Below, piece by piece: positions 9,101 to 18,608 of a stretch of 43,957 nucleotides of DNA. Within the stretch, counting starts at the first letter, position 1. Each line of letters begins with the position of its first letter. Source of the stretch: an uncultured Flavobacteriaceae bacterium (GTDB taxonomy: Bacteria; Bacteroidota; Bacteroidia; Flavobacteriales; Flavobacteriaceae). Below the pieces are notes generated by a model that saw only the letters and a program-made list of their open reading frames with translations, ran no database searches and was not told the origin of the DNA. Position numbers and translations under genes: made by a program. Location: positions 1-43,957 of the forward strand of contig CAJQNO010000006.1 in assembly GCA_905479745.1 (NCBI GenBank). Reading direction: 5' to 3'.

Positions 9101-9485
9101 TTCTATAGGATAGATCTGGGTACGGGACAGATATATCAACAAAAAGACTTCATTCATTAGTTTACCCCTGTCGTAAATGGCCTTGTTATTCAGAAATATA
9201 TAAAATATCTGGCCCCACACATTTCAATTAAATTAGAATAACCTTCCTGAAACGTATCTAAGAATACCTATATTATTGATAATTAGCGGTTTTCACTGAA
9301 GGGCTTTTTTTTCTGAATTAAAAAATGAATTTTTTCGAAGATTCTCTTAGGGTATTTTCCTGCTGAAGTGTTCTATTAAAGAAATTATGTATATTTTAAA
9401 AGCTGAGGTTGAGAAGATTCGGAGGTGATTTATCCGGCCGCAAATTGAATAATTAAACTAAATTTGAGTGAATATCACTCGTATC
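9101..9485. other. Intergenic region upstream of ccsBA
   Basis: About 385 bases without a gene. A T8 run follows a weak hairpin near 9285-9312 and may end the DUF4397 transcript. The rest presumably carries the ccsBA promoter. No RNA gene was recognised. Confidence 0.4.
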
Positions 9486-12400
9486 ATGAAAAATATCTTT
9501 CCGAAGATCAAAAAATTGCTTCTCCCATTTTTCGACACGAAAGCAGCCGGGGTATATTTTATCCTGTTTGCAGCTGCTATCGGGATTGCTACATTTATCG
9601 AAAATGATTATGGCACAAGTGCTGCGCAAAAAGTGATATTCAAGTCATGGTGGTTCGAATTGTTACTTGTGTTGTTTGGCCTTACCATCTTGGTTAATAT
9701 TTTCAGATACAGAATGATACCCATGCGCAAGTGGGCTGTTTTAATGTTTCATGCTGCTATTATCATTATCATTATAGGGGCCGGTGTAACTCGATATTTT
9801 GGATTTGAAGGGGTAATGCATATCCGGGAAAATGACAGGGCATCCAGTTTTTTGTCTGCCGAAACCTATTTGAAATTCGATGTATTGAAAAATGGTACCA
9901 CCTATAGTTTCGACGAACCCGTACTTTTCGCAAGTTTAGGAAACAATAATTTTCACGAATCCTATTTAGTGGATGGTAGTTTAATTGTTGTTGAAGTAAC
10001 CGACTTTATTCCAAATCCGAAGCAACAACTGCAGGCCAATTCCGATGGCGGGGTACCCGTAGCAAAGCTCGTGGTGGCTGGCCCGCGTGGCAGGGAAGAA
10101 TATTTTGTCGAGAAGGGAAGTACCCACCGAATAGGAGAAATGCTTTTCAATTTTAAAGATCAACGTATAGTGGGTGCCGTAAACCTGAGATATGTTAACG
10201 ATCAACTCCAGATAAATTACGACCAACCACTAGTACAGACGGCGATGGCGACACAGCAACGTGATACAATAGTTTTTAATGGTGAGTTCAATCCGTTGGC
10301 TTTACGTGCGTTATATTCGGACGGAACGAACAATTTTGTTTTTTCCGAATTCGAGCCAAAAGCCTCACTCGAAATGGTAAGCGAAGACCCTAAAGTTAAA
10401 AATGAAAGCGTTACCGCCGTAGTATTAAACGTCACTGTAGATGGTGATACCCAGGAAACTCTGGTATACGGAAACCGTGGCTTACCGGGTAATCCGGCCA
10501 TCCTGAACTTTGATGAGCTATCGGTAAGATCGGCTTATGGCGCAAAGGAAGTAAATGTTCCTTTCTCTATTAAACTGAATGATTTCATCATGGAGAAGTA
10601 TCCGGGAACCAACAGCGCTTCGTCTTATGCCAGCGAAGTTACGCTCATCGATCCTGCAGAAAATGTGAATATGGACTACCGTATTTATATGAATAATATC
10701 CTTAATTATAGTGGTTATCGATTCTTTCAGTCTTCTTTCGACCGGGACGAAAAGGGCACTTACTTAAGCGTAAACAGTGATTTCTGGGGGACCATGATCT
10801 CCTATATTGGCTATGCGTTGCTCACCCTTGGGATGATACTTACTTTCTTCAGTAAAAATACCCGCTTCCATGAGGTACTTCGTAAAATAAAGAAACTGAG
10901 AGCAAAACGAGGCACATTTATTTTGTTGTTGTTTTTGTCTCTAGGGTATAGTTCGTATGGACAAGCGTATAAGTCGAAAGCCGTTTCTAAGGAACATGCG
11001 GAGGCCTTTAGTAAAGTGGTGGTTCAGGATTTTAAAGGTAGAATGAAACCCATGCATACTCTTTCCAGGGAAGTGATGCGTAAGATTGCAAGAAAGGAAA
11101 GCTGGGATGGCTTAACGGCAGACCAGGTAGTTCTTGGGATGTTCGTGAATAAGAAGGACTGGTACGATGTGAAAATGGTTAAACTGGGGAAGCATAAGGA
11201 CGTTCAGAAATTATTAAATGTAAACGGTGATTATGCCTCTTATAAAGATTTCTTCAATGAAAAAGGGGAGTACAAGCTAAGGGATGAAGTGAGACGGGTT
11301 TACGCCCTGGAGCCTATTGACAGGGGTGTTTATGCAAAAGATCTTATGAAAATAGACGAACGTCTTAATATCATGAGCATGTTATTTTCCGGTAGTCTTC
11401 TCAAGATCGTTCCTACTCCAAACGATCCCAACAATACCTGGCAGGCGTATAATAATCATAATCACTCACCAGACGATGGCCATAATCATTCCACGATAGC
11501 CGACAATTTTTTCAATGCCTACGGAACTGCCCTTCAACAGGCCACCAACACGGGTAACTTTGAACATGCCGGCCATCTCCTCGACGAATTAAAGTCTTTT
11601 CAGCAAGCTAAAGGAGGTAGCATTATGCCTTCCGAAACTAAGATCAATACCGAGATTCGTCTTAACCAAATGAATGTTTTTACTCGTCTTGCCGGATTCT
11701 ATATGATCCTAGGGATTTTTCTTTTATTCTTCTTGTTTTTATCGGTTTTCAAACCAAATTTAAAACTAAAGAAAGTATACTGGATCTTATTCTCTCTCAT
11801 CGTTTTAGGCTTTGTTCTGCACACGATTGGGCTGGGAATGCGATGGTATGTCTCGGGCCGGGCGCCATGGAGCAATGGCTACGAATCTATGATCTATATT
11901 GCATGGACTTCCACCCTTGCGGGCGTGCTGTTTACGCGTAAATCTTTTGGCGGACTAGCCGCCACTATGGTGTTGGCAGGGACCATTCTTTTTGTGTCCA
12001 CCTTAAGCTTCCTGGACCCGGAAATAACACCTTTAGTGCCTGTATTGAAGTCGTATTGGTTAACTATCCACGTCTCGTTGGAAGCGGGAAGTTACGGATT
12101 TTTAATGCTGGGAGCCATCATAGGATTGATCAACCTTATTTTGCTCATTTTCATCACGCAGAAAAATAAGGACAGAGTGAAGCGCATTGTACAGGAAATG
12201 ACTTATATAAGTGAGCTAACCTTAATTGGTGGGCTTTTTATGGTAAGTGTAGGTACTTATTTGGGTGGCGTTTGGGCCAACGAATCCTGGGGTCGTTACT
12301 GGGGTTGGGATGCGAAGGAAACCTGGGCGTTGGTAACCATCCTGGTCTATGCTTTTATATTGCACATGAGATTGATCCCAAAATTAAGAGGCTTGTTTGC

Positions 12401-12602
12401 CTATAATCTGGCTACCATTTTCGGTTTGGCCTCTGTTATTATGACCTATTATGGTGTAAATTATTATTTATCCGGGCTTCATTCTTATGCCACCGGCGAT
12501 CCTATTCCCATTCCGCAATGGGTTTATATTGTAGTGAGTTGTATCGTGCTTATTAGTATTTTAGCTTATATCCGAAAACGAAAATACCCGACAATATCCT
12601 AA
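9486..12602 (+). CDS. ccsBA: Fused CcsB-CcsA cytochrome c synthase (system II)
   Basis: A 1038-residue membrane protein that exports haem and attaches it to CXXCH cysteines in the periplasm. The N-terminal part is ResB/CcsB-like: several helices at about 20-110 (AAGVYFILFAAAIGIATF, KWAVLMFHAAIIIIIIGAG), a large periplasmic domain, and another helix near 440. The C-terminal part is CcsA: about six to eight helices and the haem-handling WWD-type stretch near 935-950 (SWGRYWGWDAKETWALV), plus conserved histidines. ATG 9486 is preferred over an in-frame GTG at 9468. A histidine-rich stretch at about 656-670 (NNHNHSPDDGHNH) sits in the linker. It converges on the cytochrome operon it probably serves, with only 5 bases between the stops. 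Confidence 0.93.
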   Translation: MKNIFPKIKKLLLPFFDTKAAGVYFILFAAAIGIATFIENDYGTSAAQKVIFKSWWFELLLVLFGLTILVNIFRYRMIPMRKWAVLMFHAAIIIIIIGAGVTRYFGFEGVMHIRENDRASSFLSAETYLKFDVLKNGTTYSFDEPVLFASLGNNNFHESYLVDGSLIVVEVTDFIPNPKQQLQANSDGGVPVAKLVVAGPRGREEYFVEKGSTHRIGEMLFNFKDQRIVGAVNLRYVNDQLQINYDQPLVQTAMATQQRDTIVFNGEFNPLALRALYSDGTNNFVFSEFEPKASLEMVSEDPKVKNESVTAVVLNVTVDGDTQETLVYGNRGLPGNPAILNFDELSVRSAYGAKEVNVPFSIKLNDFIMEKYPGTNSASSYASEVTLIDPAENVNMDYRIYMNNILNYSGYRFFQSSFDRDEKGTYLSVNSDFWGTMISYIGYALLTLGMILTFFSKNTRFHEVLRKIKKLRAKRGTFILLLFLSLGYSSYGQAYKSKAVSKEHAEAFSKVVVQDFKGRMKPMHTLSREVMRKIARKESWDGLTADQVVLGMFVNKKDWYDVKMVKLGKHKDVQKLLNVNGDYASYKDFFNEKGEYKLRDEVRRVYALEPIDRGVYAKDLMKIDERLNIMSMLFSGSLLKIVPTPNDPNNTWQAYNNHNHSPDDGHNHSTIADNFFNAYGTALQQATNTGNFEHAGHLLDELKSFQQAKGGSIMPSETKINTEIRLNQMNVFTRLAGFYMILGIFLLFFLFLSVFKPNLKLKKVYWILFSLIVLGFVLHTIGLGMRWYVSGRAPWSNGYESMIYIAWTSTLAGVLFTRKSFGGLAATMVLAGTILFVSTLSFLDPEITPLVPVLKSYWLTIHVSLEAGSYGFLMLGAIIGLINLILLIFITQKNKDRVKRIVQEMTYISELTLIGGLFMVSVGTYLGGVWANESWGRYWGWDAKETWALVTILVYAFILHMRLIPKLRGLFAYNLATIFGLASVIMTYYGVNYYLSGLHSYATGDPIPIPQWVYIVVSCIVLISILAYIRKRKYPTIS

Positions 12603-12607
12603 TTAGG

Positions 12608-13417
12608 TTATTCAATAACGACCCCATCTTCGAGGATTAGATCATATCGGTAACCGGCGCCGAAATCTTTATTTAAAACTACTTTTGCACGCATGGTTAC
12701 GGTCTTGCCTTCAGGAACAAACGTATTGGAAGTAACAACCAGGTCGAAATCATTCTTACTCCCGTCCTGCAAATGGATCCAATTTCGTTTCATGATATTT
12801 GGGTTGATCTTTACACATTTTCCGGTTAATTGGACGGTTTTGCCTTCGTAGGCTGTTGGGTTAGCCACAAGCTCTGCAATTTTAATGCTTCCTTTATGCT
12901 GAATAACCTCCTCGGTATGTGTTGGTATATTTTCTTTCTGAAGGGTTTGTTCGGGCTCTGCGGTGAAATCGGCAGACAAGGCTCCAGTGTTGTTCCCGTG
13001 ATCCTCTGCTACCAGACTGGAAACAAGAAAGATCCTGTCGAAGACGCGGTTGTATTCTTTACTTTCGAAATTTGTTTTCAGTAGACCATTCCTGTAGAAA
13101 TAAGTGCCACCCAATTCGATGTCTTGTTTTCTTGCTGCTATCCAGTATTCTTCTCCACCACCTTCGGTTACCTTTAAATAAACATACTTTGTGGCAGGTA
13201 GTATTTCTTGAACAACCACCTTATGTAAGTCTTCGGTAAAGGAGGTTCCCAACTGAGAATTCGCCGGTTGATTATCGGCGTTTTCATCGGAAAAGATCCC
13301 GCTTACCTTCTCATTGTTATCCGGCTCTGTCTGAGCAGTGATCACTTTGGGTTTGTTATTGCAAGACACTATAAAAGCTGTGCACAATGCAAAAAATATA
13401 AGTTTAGACTTTTTCAT
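12608..13417 (-). CDS. NrfJ-like OB-fold lipoprotein
   Basis: A 269-residue lipoprotein (signal MKKSKLIFFALCTAFIVSC, lipid on C19). Residues about 60-140 form an SH3-like small domain (YVYLKVTEGGGEEYWIAARK). After an acidic linker, about 178-269 is an OB-fold segment (TVQLTGKCVKINPNIMKRNW, IHLQDGSKNDFDLVVTS, FGAGYRYDLILEDG). OB domains of this kind occur beside multihaem cytochromes in other bacteria and are sometimes called NrfJ-like; their exact role is not settled. It is the last gene of the cytochrome operon, 3 bases after the porin-like gene, so it probably assists assembly or capping of that complex at a membrane face. Confidence 0.75.
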   Translation of the reverse strand: MKKSKLIFFALCTAFIVSCNNKPKVITAQTEPDNNEKVSGIFSDENADNQPANSQLGTSFTEDLHKVVVQEILPATKYVYLKVTEGGGEEYWIAARKQDIELGGTYFYRNGLLKTNFESKEYNRVFDRIFLVSSLVAEDHGNNTGALSADFTAEPEQTLQKENIPTHTEEVIQHKGSIKIAELVANPTAYEGKTVQLTGKCVKINPNIMKRNWIHLQDGSKNDFDLVVTSNTFVPEGKTVTMRAKVVLNKDFGAGYRYDLILEDGVVIE

Positions 13418-13420
13418 AAT

Positions 13421-15022
13421 TTATTTTTTCTTTTTGCTGTAAAATCGTTTGGTTAATCGTGTATAAAAGCGATAGTTATTTTCAACATCAGCCTGCGACA
13501 ATTCTCCGGAAAAACTTAGCTGCCAGGTCCTGGAGATGCGATAATTCAAGGTAGCACCAATGTAATTCAAACCCAGGTCATCGATATTGTAATCGTAGGT
13601 GTAATCGGCTCTTCTAAAATATACTTCTGTACCCAATTTATTCTCAAAAAACTCTCTGGAATATCGAATTGAGTAAATATTACTGCTAAGATAGTTTGAA
13701 GAATTCATATTATACGAAATGTTTATTCTTCCGCCCAGATGGGGGATTCTGGATACCGTGGCGTATGCGTAAAAATTGTCGGATTTATTTTGATTATCGC
13801 TTCTAAAGCGTCTGCTATAGCTTAGTCCAAGCCATAAGATCTTGGCAGGCCTTACGTTAATACGTGTTCTAAACCCTTGCCTGGCCAGATCGTCGTTTAG
13901 CAGTTGTTCAATTTCGGTTTGAAAGGTTTCGTAGTATATAATTCGCTTTCGGGAGTCGTAGGATACCATAATATTTGCCGCTCTGCTTATTCTGTACCGA
14001 GCCGATAAATAGAGATTAGTTAATCTGGTCTCATTACCTGTATTTCCGAAGATATCCATCTCTGCCGACCCAAATAAACTTAGGTCTGATGCTATGGTGC
14101 TGAAATGCTGAAAGAAGATGTAGCGACGGTCTGTTGCCCCGGAATTGGTTTGTTCCATTGCCCCAAGGGTGGTTTCGCTATAAAAATCCTGCGAATTTGA
14201 TTGTATTCCGAAGTATCCTCCATATTGTAACAGATCCGAATTAAAGCCGTAATCCTGAAAATCCGGCCGATATCCGCCCATAGCACCTACATAAAAATTT
14301 CCGAAATATTTCTCAACCTGCAAACCATCAATAGCCCCAACGGTAGATGCTTTTTGATTGATCTTTCTTCCCGCCGTAACAGAAAGTGAAGGCGTAGCAT
14401 CGTATCGCACATTAAGATTGTAAATATTAAAGATATTGGTCCTACCATTGTACCTACTGTTTGCCGGAGTGATAATATTTCGGTAGGTGAGGTAAGACTC
14501 AATAGAGAATTTCGAGTCGCCCAGGTGATTGGCATTTAATGAAAAACGTGTCCTGAACTGATGACGATCTTCCCTAAGGTCTGAAAATGTATTATAACTA
14601 GCCAAAGAGACTCTTCCGCGGATATTTTCGGTATAGATGGATTCCTTCTCTGTGTCCAGAGTAGTAGGTACTATAACTTCGGCTGGAAGTACTTCATCAT
14701 CAGGCTCTGTAATAGAAGGCTCTGTCCCCGGCTCTGTTTCCGTCACAACTATTACATAGGTAACCACATCTCCGGTTTTTATTGCACAGTTGTTTAAAAC
14801 AACCGAAACAACAGAGGTGGATGATTTATCCGTAATCCTAAGGCAATCCGTTCCGGCTAATTGTAAATTTTTACCAATCTCGATATCCCTGGTATCATCG
14901 AATTTTACGTAGACATTATTGGAGGTAACAAAGGAAACCGTTCCACTAATGGATTTGTCCTGCGCTAAAACCACCGACGATATCAGCAACAATGTTAGTA
15001 TGTACGCATATTTAAATTTCAT
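13421..15022 (-). CDS. Outer-membrane beta-barrel of the multihaem cytochrome operon
   Basis: A 533-residue exported protein (signal MKFKYAYILTLLLISSVVLAQ). Residues about 22-95 form a small beta domain (ISGTVSFVTSNNVYVKFDDT). A Glu/Pro/Thr-rich linker follows at about 95-120. From about 135 to the end there are repeated amphipathic strands with aromatic ends (FSIESYLTYRNIITP, LSVTAGRKINQK, FYVGAMGGYRPDF, WQLSFSGEL), ending in RLTKRFYSKKKK; a barrel of 16 or more strands is plausible. It lies 18 bases after the 22-haem cytochrome gene. By analogy with porin-cytochrome conduits (MtrB and others, no sequence identity claimed) it may sheathe a cytochrome across the outer membrane. Confidence 0.75.
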   Translation of the reverse strand: MKFKYAYILTLLLISSVVLAQDKSISGTVSFVTSNNVYVKFDDTRDIEIGKNLQLAGTDCLRITDKSSTSVVSVVLNNCAIKTGDVVTYVIVVTETEPGTEPSITEPDDEVLPAEVIVPTTLDTEKESIYTENIRGRVSLASYNTFSDLREDRHQFRTRFSLNANHLGDSKFSIESYLTYRNIITPANSRYNGRTNIFNIYNLNVRYDATPSLSVTAGRKINQKASTVGAIDGLQVEKYFGNFYVGAMGGYRPDFQDYGFNSDLLQYGGYFGIQSNSQDFYSETTLGAMEQTNSGATDRRYIFFQHFSTIASDLSLFGSAEMDIFGNTGNETRLTNLYLSARYRISRAANIMVSYDSRKRIIYYETFQTEIEQLLNDDLARQGFRTRINVRPAKILWLGLSYSRRFRSDNQNKSDNFYAYATVSRIPHLGGRINISYNMNSSNYLSSNIYSIRYSREFFENKLGTEVYFRRADYTYDYNIDDLGLNYIGATLNYRISRTWQLSFSGELSQADVENNYRFYTRLTKRFYSKKKK

Positions 15023-15040
15023 AAATCTTTGCCCTCGATT

Positions 15041-16693
15041 TTAAGGATTTGGGTGACAGGCAAAACAGGCATTGCTTTCGTACACATAACCGGATACTCC
15101 TTCGTGATCATCGTCCATATCGATTTGAGTATGACAGGTAACACATGTGAAAACTGCATAGTTACTTGAATTGATATGACAATCTATACACTGGTTCCAC
15201 TCTCCTTCATGAGCCCCAGAATAAATTGGGAAATACATTGAGTCGTGGTCGAATGTAGCCGGCATCCATCCCGGATTAGTGGTATGACATGTAACACAAT
15301 CTGTGGGGAATTGTGCTGCTGAATGGTTTGGATTAGTAGTAGCGTTATAGTCGTCCATATGGCATGCAAAACAATCGGTAGGAGTAGTGGTGTAATTTCC
15401 ATTGATATGGCAGGAAGCACACTCCTGTATATCATGCCCAAGGGTTAACGGGAAGAAGTCATGATTGAGGACGGCAGGCATCCATCCCGGATTGGTAGAA
15501 TGGCAGGAAGCACAATCTGTTGGGAAATTCGCTGCCTGATGATCCGGATTGGTGGTGGCATTGTAATCATCGGCATGGCAGGCGAAACAATCTGTGGGGG
15601 TGTTGGTAAAGTTTCCGTTTATGTGACATTCATTACAATCCTGAATATCGTGACCCAGTGTTAATGGGAAGAAACCATGATTTACGGTTGCAGGCATCCA
15701 GCCCGGATTAGTGGTATGGCAGATCACACAATCTGTAGGGAAATTGGCAGCCTGGTGATCAGGATCGGATGTGGCGTTGTAATCGTCTGAATGACATGCG
15801 AAGCAATCGGTAGGAGTGTTGTTGAAATTACCATTGATGTGGCACTCATTGCAATCCTGAATATCATGTCCCATGGTTAATGGGAAGAAATCGTGATTGA
15901 GGATAGCCGGCATCCACCCGGGTGCAGTTGTATGACACTCGTTGCAATCTGTTGAAAAATTAGCCGCCTGGTGATTGGGATTGGTGGTTTGTGCATAATC
16001 GTCCATGTGGCAGGAGAAACAGTCATCGGAGATGTTTGAAAAATTGGTCACATCGTGGCAGCGGCTGCAATCCTGTATATCATGTCCCTGGGTGAGTGGG
16101 AAAAAATCATGATTTATCCCCCCTGAATCCCATCCCATACTTAACGGACTGTGACACTCAAGGCAGTCTGTAGAGAATCCGGAAAGTGGGTGATTGGGAT
16201 TAGTAGTTGCCATATAATCATCACGGTGACACTCAATACATTCATTCCCAATAGGGTTGAAAATAAGAGAGCTTTCGTTGCTATGGCACTCTATACAGCT
16301 AAGATTGGTGTGGGCACCAATAAGTGGAAATCCATTTTGTTCGTGAAGTTCCGGGATGTTAAAAACTAACCAGCTTTCCGAATTGTGACAGCGCATACAG
16401 TCGTTTCCAACAGATTGATTATGAACATCCAGATGACACGACATGCAATCTGTAGTAGTATTCTTGAAGGTTAGGTCTGTATGGCAGGCTTTACAATCGG
16501 TGGTGCTGTGTGAGCCTTCCAGTTCGAAATTTGTAGAATCATGATCAAACTGTAATGTTGCGTAATCGATCTCCCAGCCATTTGGATTGTGGCATTGCCC
16601 ACAGTCGATCTTCAGATCATTACCATGTGGCGATTGAGCGAGCAAAGATGTGATCGCAAGCAACAATACTATTGTAAATGACAATCGATACAT
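15041..16693 (-). CDS. Multihaem c-type cytochrome, 22 CXXCH motifs
   Basis: A 550-residue exported cytochrome (signal MYRLSFTIVLLLAITSLLAQ). I count 22 CXXCH haem sites from residue 31 to the C-terminus (ending ACFACHPNP), so haem is spread along the whole chain. The middle is built from four near-identical 72-residue repeats of three haems each (HDFFPLTLGHDIQDCNECH, then PTDCFACH, then FPTDCVICHTTNPGW). The start overlaps the end of the 23-haem gene by 25 bases, so translation is probably coupled. Expected to sit in the periplasm or in the barrel encoded next door and pass electrons along its haem wire. Related repeated cytochromes are known in other phyla; the closest relatives would need a search. 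Confidence 0.92.
   Translation of the reverse strand: MYRLSFTIVLLLAITSLLAQSPHGNDLKIDCGQCHNPNGWEIDYATLQFDHDSTNFELEGSHSTTDCKACHTDLTFKNTTTDCMSCHLDVHNQSVGNDCMRCHNSESWLVFNIPELHEQNGFPLIGAHTNLSCIECHSNESSLIFNPIGNECIECHRDDYMATTNPNHPLSGFSTDCLECHSPLSMGWDSGGINHDFFPLTQGHDIQDCSRCHDVTNFSNISDDCFSCHMDDYAQTTNPNHQAANFSTDCNECHTTAPGWMPAILNHDFFPLTMGHDIQDCNECHINGNFNNTPTDCFACHSDDYNATSDPDHQAANFPTDCVICHTTNPGWMPATVNHGFFPLTLGHDIQDCNECHINGNFTNTPTDCFACHADDYNATTNPDHQAANFPTDCASCHSTNPGWMPAVLNHDFFPLTLGHDIQECASCHINGNYTTTPTDCFACHMDDYNATTNPNHSAAQFPTDCVTCHTTNPGWMPATFDHDSMYFPIYSGAHEGEWNQCIDCHINSSNYAVFTCVTCHTQIDMDDDHEGVSGYVYESNACFACHPNP
15249..16112 (-). repeat. Four tandem 216-bp in-frame repeats in the 22-haem cytochrome
   Basis: The DNA block encoding HDFFPLT recurs at about 15454, 15670, 15886 and 16102, an exact 216-base (72-codon) period. 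The copies differ mainly at silent or single-residue positions, showing recent duplication or gene conversion. Each unit carries three CXXCH motifs. Confidence 0.9.
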
Positions 16694-18504
16694 TCCAGTT
16701 TGTTTAATTTATACAGAACTGTGGTTTCTCCATTTTTGCCACGAATCTCATGACAAAGGGCACAATCTATTTCTGCATGACGTCCCTCTAACGGGAAGGC
16801 CGTACTATTATGGTCGAACTTTTTCGGAAACCAACTGTCCGTAACATGGCATCTGTTGCAATCCGTTACTCCATTTATGGCAAACAGTTCATCATGCACA
16901 TTTTCATGGCAGGATGCACACTGATTCTCTAAGTTAATAAATTTTTGAGATATAATATTGTCATTTTCAGAAGTTTCGAAATGACAGGATCTACAATCTA
17001 CTTCAAGGTGTCTGCCTTCCAGAGGCCAGTTGGTAACATTATGATCGAAAGTAACAAAGTTCCAGGCATCGTTTATATGGCATACTGTACAATCCTGGTT
17101 GGGGTAGTAGTTGGCACTTATGTAACTATCGTGAAAATCCTCATGACAGTCCACACAGCTTGTCCCCAGATCGACGAAAGTCCATCTATCGTCCTCTTCG
17201 CTTATATGACAAGCAAAACAGGGTGTAGCCATATGAGCCCCTTCCAGCGGAAAAGAGGATGTCTGGTGTTGTTCTATGGTATACAGACTAAATTCGAACC
17301 CGTTTTCGAGGGAATGACATTCTACACAGTCCGGACTTACGCCATTAGTTGCAAATTCTCCCTGGTGGTAATCATTATGACATTTGTTGCATGCCGAAAA
17401 ATCTATAGGTGTGGAAAAACGCTCAACATGACATTTCCTGCAATCTACCTCCAGGTGTTGACCTTCCAGAGGATAGTCGGTAACTGAGTGGTCGAAGAAA
17501 TCCATGTCTTTCAGTGAAAGAAAGCTCGATTCCACATGGCACTTCGCACAATCCAATCCATAAAGTCCGTCGTGCTGATCATCATGACAGGCAACACAGT
17601 TATTTTCAGCAATATTTAATTTATCCTGAAAGACAGCCAAGGGCTCATCACTTGGGGTATGACAACTAAAACAATCAATATTTTTATGTTGTCCATTCAA
17701 GTTGAAATCTGTTATATTATGATTAAACCTTCCTTGCCCTATAAAATTTGAAAATGATGATTCGGTATGACATTCTTTACAATTTCCTTTTAATTGATTG
17801 TTATGAGGATCGTTATGACAGGCCTTACAATCTGCAAAGGGTATCCCACCGAACTCCTGGAATTTAACACCGTTACGCGTAGTTATCTTATGGCATTCCA
17901 CGCAGTCTACATTACGATGCTCTCCATTAAGTGGATAGTCGGTTTTATTGTGATCGAAGTTTAGCACTGGTTTGAAAGCATCCATGTTGTGACAGCTTAG
18001 GCAATCGTTGGGTAATGTATTTTGATGGAAATCGTCATGGCAGGACAAACATGCATTATCCAGTCCTAAAAAAGTTCCACTACGTTTTCTTAATTCATTA
18101 TTCGCAATATTATCGGGCATATGGCATTGCCGGCAATCTACTTCGGCATGTTTTCCTTCCAACACATAGCCCGTTAGGTTGTGATTAAACCTGTTTTCAT
18201 CAAAACGAACCATATCAAACTTACGTCCGTGATGTTCGCTGTGACATTCGAAACAATCTTTGTTTCTTACTCCGGAACTGGCGTGATACCCCTTATTATT
18301 ATTAATTAAGGTTTTTATCTCCTTATGGCATTCAAGACATTTTGCATTAGAGACCTTCTTCCCAATATCGTGGCACATTGTACAATTTGTTAGTCCTTCC
18401 AGGTTGGAATGCGCCGTTGTGAGATCTCCGGGGGATATCTGGCCATAACTATAGGTTACAGCTAATATGATGGGAAATATGATATGGATTATCCGGTTTC
18501 TCAA
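16669..18504 (-). CDS. Multihaem c-type cytochrome, 23 CXXCH motifs
   Basis: A 611-residue exported cytochrome with 23 CXXCH sites, from NCTMCHD near residue 41 to ECIDCHLQ at the C-terminus. It has a looser repeat than its neighbour: FDHN, then YPLxGxH, then VDCxxCH, seen about eight times (for example DFFDHSVTDYPLEGQH, EVDCRKCH). The extra His in FDHN and EGxH are candidate second haem ligands. The start is a TTG at 18504; there is no in-frame ATG between the upstream stop and the signal peptide (RNRIIHIIFPIILAVTYSYG). It follows the flavoprotein gene after 104 bases and overlaps the next cytochrome gene by 25 bases. Likely the periplasmic carrier between the inner-membrane module and the porin-cytochrome. 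Confidence 0.92.
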   Translation of the reverse strand: MRNRIIHIIFPIILAVTYSYGQISPGDLTTAHSNLEGLTNCTMCHDIGKKVSNAKCLECHKEIKTLINNNKGYHASSGVRNKDCFECHSEHHGRKFDMVRFDENRFNHNLTGYVLEGKHAEVDCRQCHMPDNIANNELRKRSGTFLGLDNACLSCHDDFHQNTLPNDCLSCHNMDAFKPVLNFDHNKTDYPLNGEHRNVDCVECHKITTRNGVKFQEFGGIPFADCKACHNDPHNNQLKGNCKECHTESSFSNFIGQGRFNHNITDFNLNGQHKNIDCFSCHTPSDEPLAVFQDKLNIAENNCVACHDDQHDGLYGLDCAKCHVESSFLSLKDMDFFDHSVTDYPLEGQHLEVDCRKCHVERFSTPIDFSACNKCHNDYHQGEFATNGVSPDCVECHSLENGFEFSLYTIEQHQTSSFPLEGAHMATPCFACHISEEDDRWTFVDLGTSCVDCHEDFHDSYISANYYPNQDCTVCHINDAWNFVTFDHNVTNWPLEGRHLEVDCRSCHFETSENDNIISQKFINLENQCASCHENVHDELFAINGVTDCNRCHVTDSWFPKKFDHNSTAFPLEGRHAEIDCALCHEIRGKNGETTVLYKLNKLECIDCHLQ

Positions 18505-18608
18505 ACCATATATTTCCTGTTTATTGGGGTTTTGTTAAAAGAACCGACGTCGTTTAAGGTCCCTTCTTTTGTTATAAACAGTTAACTTTTAAATTACCCT
18601 ACTTAAAG

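Noticed and set aside
9420-9442. Sequence resembling the reverse complement of the 16S rRNA 3' end (GGAGGTGAT...CCGGCCGCA).
   Set aside because: Short, interrupted match with no rRNA sequence beside it; most likely chance.
9468-9485. Longer GTG start for CcsBA.
   Set aside because: ATG 9486 gives the usual basic N-terminus before the first helix.
15249-16112. Regular repeats that could be mistaken for a CRISPR array.
   Set aside because: The 216-base period is in frame and codes for haem modules; no spacers.
16945-17487. 180-codon plus-strand ORF.
   Set aside because: Antisense to the 23-haem cytochrome; the frame is open only because of the regular CXXCH codon pattern.
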